Source: Balneolaceae bacterium (GTDB taxonomy: Bacteria > Bacteroidota > Rhodothermia > Balneolales > Balneolaceae). From it: 46,589 nt of DNA. Positions 25,108 to 31,456 of the stretch are shown here, one piece after another; within the stretch, counting starts at the first letter, position 1, and each line of letters opens with the position of its first letter. A program made the translations under genes and the position numbers. The stretch covers positions 1 to 46,589 of the forward strand of contig JAFIES010000094.1 in the NCBI GenBank assembly GCA_020832415.1, in the 5' to 3' direction. The notes under the pieces were generated by a model that saw nothing but the letters and a program-made list of their open reading frames with translations, was not told where the DNA came from and searched no databases.

Positions 25108-25413
25108 TTAATTTGTTCGTTCTATTCGGTATACGGTTTCGTTTGGCTTTTTCATCCCATAATCTTCACGAACTATCCGCTCCAGTAATTCCGGATTTTT
25201 TTGAAGGTTCTCAATCTTTTCTTCGAGCTCGGCAGTCTGCTGTTCATACTGTTTTGTACGTTCAATCAGCTCTTTCTTTTGATTTTCAAGCTGTATTTTT
25301 GTGAGCAGGCTGTGTGTATCAAAAAAGAGAAACCATACAGTTATGAAAGATATGAGCGTACCCACAATCCAGGATCTTTTCCATTGAAACGAATTGAATT
25401 GATTTTGCTTCAT
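25108..25413 (-). CDS. FtsB/DivIC-family septum formation initiator
   Basis: A 101-residue bitopic membrane protein of the divisome. A short basic N-terminus is followed by one membrane helix (about 15-33) and a periplasmic coiled coil (about 38-75, LENQKKELIERTKQYEQQTAELEEKIENLQ). The family's end, N-P-E-L-L-E-R-I-V-R-E-D-Y-G-M-K-K-P-N-E-T-V-Y, is exact. It would act with FtsL and FtsQ/DivIB to activate septal peptidoglycan synthesis. The gene is 42 bp upstream of the ROK kinase gene. Confidence 0.9.
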   Translation of the reverse strand: MKQNQFNSFQWKRSWIVGTLISFITVWFLFFDTHSLLTKIQLENQKKELIERTKQYEQQTAELEEKIENLQKNPELLERIVREDYGMKKPNETVYRIERTN

Positions 25414-25560
25414 GATACTGTGATGATTTTTTACGAAATTACTTTAAATATAGCGTAGAACCAAAGTATTTTGATCAGATTGCATTCTGAATTTCCCCGA
25501 AATTTGATGATCATACAGCTTATTTTCATCCATCATCATCGGATAACACATTAGTTCTCT

Positions 25561-27549
25561 ATGAAAGTACAACATTTTTTACTGCCACTTATTTTCACAA
25601 TCTTTTTCGGCGCCTGTTCAGCTCCGGAAGTATTTGTTGCAGATAACGGTGAAGATACCCATCAAACCGTTCAATTACCCGATACAAGCACTGTTGAATG
25701 GATTGAAATTTATTTCAATATGCCGGCCGATCACTCTGTTGCAAAAGAGGACAATTCAGTTAATGATAACGCAGACCTGCTGCAAACTCTTCTCGATCTG
25801 ATTGAATCAGCCAGGTACAGCATCGATTTGAATATCTACAACCTCGAGCACCATTTGGTTGGGGAAGCGCTTGTTGCGGCCAAAGAGCGTGGTGTAAGAG
25901 TTCGGGTGGTTACCGATCATTACAACCGTTTCAGAAACCGTGAGCACGGTGAGGCAATGTGGGGAATGCTGCGCGATGCCGGTATCTACACCATCGATGA
26001 TGCCGGGGATGTATTCAACCCGGATGGTACCATCACATCAAACAGACTACCCGGAGCCAGTTATGATATGCACAATAAATTTGCTGTAATCGATATCCTC
26101 AGCGATGATCCCGACGACTATTATGTCTGGACAGGATCGATGAACCTTACCTATACCGGCCCTATCAATTCAAACAACACCATAGTAATTAAAGACAGCG
26201 GTATTGCAGAAGCGTATCATAGGGAGTTTAACCAGATGTGGGGCAGTGAGGGGGATGTGCCAAACCCTGAGCGTGCGCGTTTTCATAAGGATAAAAGATA
26301 CATCGGTGAAAAAATATTCTTTGTGGATACCACAAAAGTAGAGCTCTATTTTGGGCCTATCAATCGCGATCGCTCTAAGCCATCTATTGCAGACCGGCTG
26401 CATGAACTTGTACGTGATGAAGCGCAAACCGACGTTAATTTTTTGGCTTTTGCTATTACGCCGGATCTGCCAATGAGCCAAACCATGTGGAGCCGCTCAT
26501 TTTCCGATGGCATTCTTTTGCAGGGATTAATTGACCCGCGATTTTACGCTCAGTACAGAAATTCCGGAACCATTTGGGCTACTCCGGAAGCCCAAATGGG
26601 TACACGAAACATCAGGCAGGCAAATGAACTGCGAACACTCCATCATAAAGTGATGCTGATTGATGTAACAAATCCATTTGAGAGCGATCGGGGTATTGCT
26701 GTGGCGGGATCATACAACTTTTCCAGAAATGCAGAAGAGAATAATGATGAGAACTTGCTGATTTTTCATTGCCAGTATATTGCGAATCAGTATTATCAGG
26801 ATTTTATGGGGGCTATGAAACGGGCTACAGGTGAGTTTGAACCCCCAATTCCACCCATTCGCCACGAACAGTGGTATCCGGTAATGCGTGTTCATGATGG
26901 AAGCCGCTTTGAAATCGAAGTGGCTTACAGATTCGGTTACCCGGTGCGCTTTTTAGGAGTAGAGGTCCCGCGAATCTATGCCGGGCAGGACTCGTCAGAA
27001 TACCATTCAGCCGAAGCGGCAAAGTTTCTGGCGAATTTGATAGAAGACAAAGAGGTGAGAATGTATGGGTATGATCTGTTTACCCCTGAGTCGAGATATG
27101 GTTCATTCAGGGCGTACGTTCAGGTGCGTGATGAGGATGGTACCATAACAGATGTAAACAGAGCGATGATTGAAAATGGATTTGGTGAATGGACACGCTA
27201 CTACCGGCAGCATCCGGATTCTGTGGCTGCATTTCAGGATTATGGAGAATTAGCAAAAGAGCAGGGTATAGGAATGTGGCAGGAGCCCGACCGTGTGGGT
27301 GAGCGGATCCCAAGAGTTTCTTTGGGGCGCGATGGTGATGCTGTGCCTGTAGTATTTCCAATCAATATTAATACAGCAGATGCGGCTACCCTTCAGGCTT
27401 TAACCGGTGTTGGACCCGCTATTTCAGAAAGAATTGTTGAGTACAGGCGTGAGAATGGTCCGTTCAGGAGTATTGAGGATCTTATAAACGTAAGTGGAGT
27501 GGGGCCTGTAATGATGGAGAGGGTGCGCCCGTATATAACTACGGAATAA
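25561..27549 (+). CDS. Lipoprotein with phospholipase D, SNase-like and ComEA helix-hairpin-helix domains
   Basis: A 662-residue lipoprotein (LIFTIFFGACSAPEV, Cys19). Residues ~70-420 are a phospholipase D fold with two HKD motifs: H171-x-K173-x4-D178 (MHNKFAVID, followed by TGSMNLT) and H361-x-K363-x4-D368 (HHKVMLID, followed by AGSYNFS). Residues ~448-575 look like a staphylococcal nuclease fold (RFLGVEVP, SAEAAKFL, RYGSFRAYVQV). Residues ~600-660 are a ComEA-type HhH DNA-binding domain (ININTADAATLQALTGVGPAISERIVEYRRENGPF). PLD proteins cleave phosphodiesters, and with HhH a nucleic-acid substrate is plausible. The SNase catalytic residues appear lost: Glu43 and Arg87 of the S. aureus enzyme align with R471 and S515. 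A surface or periplasmic nuclease is the best reading. Confidence 0.87.
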   Translation: MKVQHFLLPLIFTIFFGACSAPEVFVADNGEDTHQTVQLPDTSTVEWIEIYFNMPADHSVAKEDNSVNDNADLLQTLLDLIESARYSIDLNIYNLEHHLVGEALVAAKERGVRVRVVTDHYNRFRNREHGEAMWGMLRDAGIYTIDDAGDVFNPDGTITSNRLPGASYDMHNKFAVIDILSDDPDDYYVWTGSMNLTYTGPINSNNTIVIKDSGIAEAYHREFNQMWGSEGDVPNPERARFHKDKRYIGEKIFFVDTTKVELYFGPINRDRSKPSIADRLHELVRDEAQTDVNFLAFAITPDLPMSQTMWSRSFSDGILLQGLIDPRFYAQYRNSGTIWATPEAQMGTRNIRQANELRTLHHKVMLIDVTNPFESDRGIAVAGSYNFSRNAEENNDENLLIFHCQYIANQYYQDFMGAMKRATGEFEPPIPPIRHEQWYPVMRVHDGSRFEIEVAYRFGYPVRFLGVEVPRIYAGQDSSEYHSAEAAKFLANLIEDKEVRMYGYDLFTPESRYGSFRAYVQVRDEDGTITDVNRAMIENGFGEWTRYYRQHPDSVAAFQDYGELAKEQGIGMWQEPDRVGERIPRVSLGRDGDAVPVVFPININTADAATLQALTGVGPAISERIVEYRRENGPFRSIEDLINVSGVGPVMMERVRPYITTE

Positions 27550-27586
27550 AAAAATAACCCCTACCGGGTATCAGCCGATAGAGGTT
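27548..27586 (-). terminator. Terminator of the tRNA-Lys transcript
   Basis: A 12-bp stem with two G-T pairs between 27556-27567 and 27575-27586, with a 7-nt loop. On the minus strand it is followed by ATTTTTTT, whose complement overlaps the stop codon of the convergent PLD gene. The sequence just upstream on the minus strand, TCTCTCTTGATTAA, nearly matches one before the 7898-7926 terminator. Confidence 0.78.
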
Positions 27587-27622
27587 AATCAAGAGAGAGT
27601 CTTAATAAAATTTTGTAAAGCG

Positions 27623-27695
27623 TGAATCGGGAGGGGCTCGAACCCTCGACCCGCGGCTTAAAAGGCCGCTGCTCTACCAACTGAGCTACCGATTC
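27623..27695 (-). tRNA. tRNA-Lys (anticodon TTT)
   Basis: A 73-nt cloverleaf on the minus strand. Acceptor GAATCGG pairs with CCGATTC; the D-arm includes AGCTCAGTTGGTAGAGC; the anticodon arm GCGGC-CTTTTAA-GCCGC gives TTT; and the T-arm is GAGGGTTCGAGCCCCTC. The discriminator is A and CCA is not encoded. Confidence 0.96.
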
Positions 27696-27718
27696 AGAAA
27701 GTAATTTTTCAAAGACTT

Positions 27719-27751
27719 CAAATATAAGAGTTTTGATTAATTAAAATCAAA
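27719..27751 (-). promoter_or_regulatory. Bacteroidota-type promoter of tRNA-Lys
   Basis: On the minus strand, TTTG (27751-27748), a 21-nt spacer, then TATATTTG (27726-27719). The same elements and spacing precede tRNA-Ala. The tRNA's first base is 23 nt further on. The spacer is itself an inverted repeat (TTTGATT-AATTAA-AATCAAA, 27732-27751). Confidence 0.75.
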
Positions 27752-27862
27752 CATTCTGTTTCGGTATCAGCTTATATCATAAAAATTATTGCTAAAGTTT
27801 TTCAAGCTGTATATTGCTAACGATTAACTAAAGCGTGTAGTTCAAATTACGAAGAATAAAAT

Positions 27863-28261
27863 ATGGCTACAATATTTACAAAGATCATCCGCGGTGAAAT
27901 ACCGTGCTACAAAATTGCAGAGAATGAGATGCATATCGCTTTTTTAGACATCAATCCGGTAGCCGAAGGGCATACATTGGTGGTTCCCAAAAAAGAGGTT
28001 GATTACCTGTTCGATCTGCCGGATCCGCTTCTGTCGAGTACCATGCTATTTGCAAAAAAAGTGGCGTTGGCTCTTGATAAAGCACTAAAACCGGACCGAA
28101 CCGGTGTAGTTCTGGATGGCCGTGAAGTGCCACATGCCCATGTTCATCTGGTACCTATCTATTCAGATTCTCAAAGTGTTTCACTTGGAAAAAAAATTGA
28201 AATTAGCCGTGAGAGAATGCAGGAGATCGCTAAAATTGTATCGGCTGAGGTGGAGCTATGA
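27863..28261 (+). CDS. HIT-family nucleotide-binding protein (Hint-like)
   Basis: A 132-residue cytosolic protein with the histidine triad HAHVHLVP (about residues 92-99). The HINT opening TIFTKIIRGEIPCYKIAENEMHIAFLDINPVAEGHTLVVPKK matches the family, which hydrolyses adenosine 5'-phosphoramidates and similar nucleotides through the central His of the triad. The gene overlaps aroQ by 4 bp (ATGA), making a two-gene unit. tRNA-Lys lies on the opposite strand upstream and shares the intergenic region. The specific substrate cannot be told. Confidence 0.93.
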   Translation: MATIFTKIIRGEIPCYKIAENEMHIAFLDINPVAEGHTLVVPKKEVDYLFDLPDPLLSSTMLFAKKVALALDKALKPDRTGVVLDGREVPHAHVHLVPIYSDSQSVSLGKKIEISRERMQEIAKIVSAEVEL

Positions 28262-28692
28262 AATTTTTAGTTTTGAATGGGCCGAACTTAAATCTGCTGG
28301 GACTACGTGATGAGAGTGTGTACGGTTCTGCTACACTGGAAGATGTAAAAAAATTACTGACAGATCGCTTTCCTGAGATCGATTTTATCTTTCTGCAAAG
28401 CAATCACGAAGGTGATTTGATCGATGCCATTCACTCTGCCCGTACTGAAACCATTGATGCTCTAATTGCAAACTGGGGCGGGTTTACCCATACCTCCGTT
28501 GCCATCCACGATGCACTGGAACTTTTAACCATCCCAAAAGTGGAAGTTCACATTTCTAATATTCATGCGCGCGAGGAGTTTCGTGAGCGCTCAATTACTG
28601 GGAAAGCGATGGATGGAATTATCACCGGGTTTGGTATTAATAGTTACGCTTTGGGTGTAAATGCCGCTCAGCAACTGCTTTCGAATAACTAA
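28258..28692 (+). CDS. aroQ: Type II 3-dehydroquinate dehydratase
   Basis: Catalyses 3-dehydroquinate to 3-dehydroshikimate, third step of the shikimate pathway; forms a dodecamer. The 144-residue protein has LNGPNLNLLGLRDESVYG (catalytic Arg17 and Tyr22), QSNHEGDLIDAIH, TKVEVHISNIHAREEFRERS-like region (PKVEVHISNIHAREEFRERS, His98) and THTSVAIHDAL (His78). The usual substrate loop N-P-x-A-Y-T-H reads N72-W-G-G-F-T-H here, replacing Pro by Trp and Ala by Gly. The remaining catalytic set is present, so activity is likely. It overlaps the HIT gene and is followed by a flippase 3 bp later. Confidence 0.9.
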   Translation: MKFLVLNGPNLNLLGLRDESVYGSATLEDVKKLLTDRFPEIDFIFLQSNHEGDLIDAIHSARTETIDALIANWGGFTHTSVAIHDALELLTIPKVEVHISNIHAREEFRERSITGKAMDGIITGFGINSYALGVNAAQQLLSNN

Positions 28693-28695
28693 TCT

Positions 28696-30159
28696 GTGAA
28701 TAAACTCCGCGAACTCTTTTCAGATACGTTGATATATGGCATCAGTAGTGTGCTTGCGCGGTTCATTAACTATTTACTGGTTCCTCTCCACACAGGTGTT
28801 TTTAACACTGCACAGTATGGAATTATGGGGTTGGTCTATGCAGCCATTGCATTTCTGAATGTGCTGTTTACATTCGGGATGGAATCGGCCTACCTGCGGT
28901 ATGCAGAGGATCGTAAACAGGCTCCCCATGTTTTTAAAACGTTACAGATCAGCCTGCTGCTTTTTGCATCGTTTCTCTGCCTAATACTCTATTTTTTGAT
29001 GCCGTGGCTGCTCCCGGTCATGAGTCTCGGGGGCGATGTGGCCGGTATCTATCTAATCATGCTGGGTATTCTCTGGTTTGATACGCTTTCCATTATTCCA
29101 ATGGCAGAATTGCGGCTAACCCGCCGGGCCTGGCTCTATGCCACGCTAAAAACCGTGAATGTACTGATCAATATTGCCCTAAACTTTTATCTGATCCTGG
29201 GGCTTGGTTTAGGAATAGAAGCGGTGTTTCTGGCAAATCTTGCTGCATCATTCGTGATGACCATTCTGGTATGGATGTTTACAGCAGATTTGTTGAAAGG
29301 ATCTTTCAAAAATGAGTGGGTAAAAACTGCATTCACTTTTGGCTGGCCGTTTGTTCCCTCCGGCATAGGGTTTGTGATCAATGAAACGCTCGACCGTTTT
29401 TTGCTAAATGCTATGGATCCGGCTAATACAGAGAGGCTCTATGGGCAGGGTGTTACTCCGGAGGATGTGGTGGGCATATATAATGCATGTTACAAGCTGG
29501 CGGTGTTTATGCTGCTTTTGGTACAGATGTACCGAATGGCCTGGCAGCCATTTTTTATGCGCCATGCAAAAGATGTTCAGTCGAAAAAGCTGTTCGGCCA
29601 GGCGTTTATCTGGTACAATGTATTTTCGGCCATGGTATTTATGGCTGTGGCACTGTTCAGAGAGCAGATAGTAGCAATCCGGATACCCGGCACGGAGTCT
29701 ACACTAATCCACAGCGACTACTGGGGTGGACTCGACATCGTGCCATTTCTGCTGCTTGCATACTGGTTTCATGGGTGGTATATCAATTTTTCATCAGGCG
29801 TATTCATCAAAGAGAAGACCCGTATTTTTTACAAAATCACCCTGATGGGTGCTGTAATCACAATTATTATGAATCTGCTGCTGATTCCGTACCTGGGAAT
29901 GGTAGGATCTGCTATAGCAACAATGATTAGTTATGGGTCTATGGCTACAGCACTTGGGCTCTATAGCAAAAAAGTGATGGAAGTGCCCTATCGGTTGCCT
30001 GAAAGTTTTGTCCTGATGGTAATTCTGGCAGGTTTGGTTTTCTCTGAACCGTGGTTCCGGGGTTTTATCGAAGGCGAGTTTCTGATCAAAGGAGTTATAC
30101 TGCTAGCCGGATTAGCTGTAACCTCTCTCTATATGTGGCGGTTCATTCGGATGGATTGA
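28696..30159 (+). CDS. Polysaccharide flippase (Wzx/MATE-like oligosaccharide transporter)
   Basis: A 487-residue inner-membrane protein with about 13-14 hydrophobic segments across its length. The family signature for lipid-linked oligosaccharide flippases is present: YGISSVLARFINYLLVPLHTGVFNTAQYGIMGLVYA at the start, and R-L-T-R-R-A-W-L-Y-A-T-L-K near helix 5. It would move undecaprenyl-linked glycans across the inner membrane. It starts with GTG 3 bp after aroQ, so it belongs to the HIT-aroQ unit by position. No glycosyltransferase gene is next to it; the sugar it moves is unknown. Confidence 0.87.
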   Translation: MNKLRELFSDTLIYGISSVLARFINYLLVPLHTGVFNTAQYGIMGLVYAAIAFLNVLFTFGMESAYLRYAEDRKQAPHVFKTLQISLLLFASFLCLILYFLMPWLLPVMSLGGDVAGIYLIMLGILWFDTLSIIPMAELRLTRRAWLYATLKTVNVLINIALNFYLILGLGLGIEAVFLANLAASFVMTILVWMFTADLLKGSFKNEWVKTAFTFGWPFVPSGIGFVINETLDRFLLNAMDPANTERLYGQGVTPEDVVGIYNACYKLAVFMLLLVQMYRMAWQPFFMRHAKDVQSKKLFGQAFIWYNVFSAMVFMAVALFREQIVAIRIPGTESTLIHSDYWGGLDIVPFLLLAYWFHGWYINFSSGVFIKEKTRIFYKITLMGAVITIIMNLLLIPYLGMVGSAIATMISYGSMATALGLYSKKVMEVPYRLPESFVLMVILAGLVFSEPWFRGFIEGEFLIKGVILLAGLAVTSLYMWRFIRMD

Positions 30160-30310
30160 TACAAAAAAAGTATCAGTAAAAGTGTTTTAGTAAGAGTTTA
30201 GCTCTCCTGTGGATGTGACTGGTTACGAAGTTTGTACAAAAGATGCAATTTGTAGTCACAGATACAGATTTGATGATCTATATAGAACTCTGAGGCTAAA
30301 TCGCACCAAT

Positions 30311-30379
30311 CGTTCCGAGGGAACGACGTTTTTTGATGGGTCACGGTATGTTACCGACCAGGTCTTCCTCACGGAAGAC
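30311..30379 (+). repeat. Hairpin cluster 1 (three stems)
   Basis: Three tandem hairpins: CGTTCC-GAG-GGAACG (30311-30325); GGT/CGGTA pairing with TACCG/ACC (30338-30358, one bulge); and GTCTTCC-TCAC-GGAAGAC (30362-30379). The order (GTTCC stem, GGT-ACC stem, TTCC stem) is the same as in the two 77-bp repeats further on, although the sequence between them differs. Confidence 0.7.
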
Positions 30380-30486
30380 AGATTTTTGCCATAAGCTTGT
30401 AAGTAATTGTTATGATTGTTCGTCCAGTCGGAAAAGTACTATAAAATTTAAGTTTGGGAGATCAAAGCTGCATAAACTCAACAAAG

Positions 30487-30563
30487 TGTTCCTATAAGAA
30501 TATTTGGTAGGCAGCCTAAAGAAGCAAATACACTCTTTAGTTTCGTTAGGAACGTTTGGTGTT
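30487..30563 (+). repeat. 77-bp direct repeat, copy 1 (decayed)
   Basis: A close match to 30733-30809 over its full 77 bp, with about 10 substitutions. The central hairpin is intact as TAGGC-A-GCCTA (30508-30518). The outer stems survive through G-T pairs. The other copy has TAGGT-A-ACCTA, a double change that keeps the pairing. Confidence 0.85.
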
Positions 30564-30732
30564 TGCACTCTAAAAAACCTCCGATGGAGCAAAGTTGAAA
30601 AACTCCATGTAATGATCAGCCAGGAACTTCAAGCCATAAACTTTCACTCAACAATATTTTTGTAAGGAAATCAGGATAATTGGTTCATATATATAGATGT
30701 GGAGTTTACAGAAAAGGAAAAACTCCGAACTA

Positions 30733-30809
30733 TGTTCCTATAGGAACATTTGGTAGGTAACCTAAAAAAGCAAATACACTCTCTCGTTCCGTTAGGAACG
30801 TTTGGTGTT
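30733..30809 (+). repeat. 77-bp direct repeat, copy 2 (intact palindromes)
   Basis: Holds three intact palindromes: TGTTCCTATAGGAACA (30733-30748), TAGGT-A-ACCTA (30754-30764) and CGTTCC-GTTA-GGAACG (30785-30800). It ends 28 bp before the transposase start and is the likely left end of the element. Confidence 0.85.
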
Positions 30810-30837
30810 CTTTTTTTAAGACCAAAATAAAATCAAG

Positions 30838-31299
30838 ATGCCTAATACATATACACAAATTCATATCCAGTTTATTTTTGCTGTAAAATACCGAATGGCT
30901 TTGATAGACCCGGAGTGGAAAGAATCATTGCATCAATATGTAACCGGAATATTTCAGCAAAACAATCATAAAATGCTGCAAATAAACAGTGTTCCAGACC
31001 ATATTCACATTTTGGTTGGTTTTCGGCCAAACCAATCTATTTCACAAGTGATTCAAAATGTTAAAACCGAAAGCAGTAAATGGATCATTCAGAATCAGCT
31101 TTGTAAAAGAAAATTTGCCTGGCAAACCGGTTTTGGTGCTTTTTCTTATTCAAAAAGTCACATACCAAATGTAATCAGATATATAAAAAACCAGGATAAA
31201 CATCATAAATCGAATTCTTTTTTGGATGAATACAAATTGCTGTTAAAAAAGTTTGAGGTAGATTATGATGATCGTTATATCTTCAGGCATCCTGAATGA
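30838..31299 (+). CDS. tnpA: IS200/IS605-family Y1 (HUH) transposase TnpA
   Basis: A 153-residue single-strand transposase that cuts and joins DNA at hairpin-flanked sites. The HUH motif is PDHIHILVGF (His55 and His57) and the catalytic tyrosine is Tyr115 in RYIKNQDKHHK. The family's QTGFGAFSYSKS stretch (about 96-106) is present. All catalytic residues are intact. It closely resembles a Bacteroidota clade of stand-alone IS200-like transposases with the N-x-Y-x-Q-I-x-I-Q-x-x-F-A-V-K opening. Close hairpin arrays upstream also recall REP-associated tyrosine transposases (RAYTs), so either label is possible. The gene is likely active or recently so. Confidence 0.92.
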   Translation: MPNTYTQIHIQFIFAVKYRMALIDPEWKESLHQYVTGIFQQNNHKMLQINSVPDHIHILVGFRPNQSISQVIQNVKTESSKWIIQNQLCKRKFAWQTGFGAFSYSKSHIPNVIRYIKNQDKHHKSNSFLDEYKLLLKKFEVDYDDRYIFRHPE

Positions 31300-31456
31300 A
31301 AACCAATTATCTTTCTGAGATCAATGAGATAAATTCTATTTTAACATCCATTGTTAAAACAACTTCTGAATCCTTGCAAAAAAGTGTTGGGTCTTGATCT
31401 TAAAAAATTCAACACTCAAAATTTGACATTCAACATTTCCAATCCAATTACTATCC

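Larger units (their letters stand above)
30160..30732. other. Non-coding region with hairpin clusters
   Basis: No gene is supported. The stretch between the flippase and the transposase holds clusters of short hairpins (three units, listed separately) and one more small hairpin, CTCC-GAT-GGAG, at 30579-30589. Several short open frames cross it but have no family resemblance. Confidence 0.55.
30733..31359 (+). mobile_element. IS200-like (Y1 transposase) element
   Basis: A compact element: the 77-bp palindromic repeat on the left, a single Y1 transposase gene, and on the right an 8-bp hairpin TTTTAACA-TCCAT-TGTTAAAA (31339-31359). There are no terminal inverted repeats or target duplications, as expected for single-strand transposition. 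No accessory tnpB is present. The borders are tentative. Confidence 0.65.

Noticed and set aside
30209-30394. A 61-codon open frame over hairpin cluster 1
   Set aside because: It covers three hairpins and has no start signal or homology-like features; the hairpins explain the sequence.
30487-30809. CRISPR array
   Set aside because: Only two long copies of a 77-bp unit exist, with internal hairpins and a 169-bp gap. There are no regular spacers and no cas genes.
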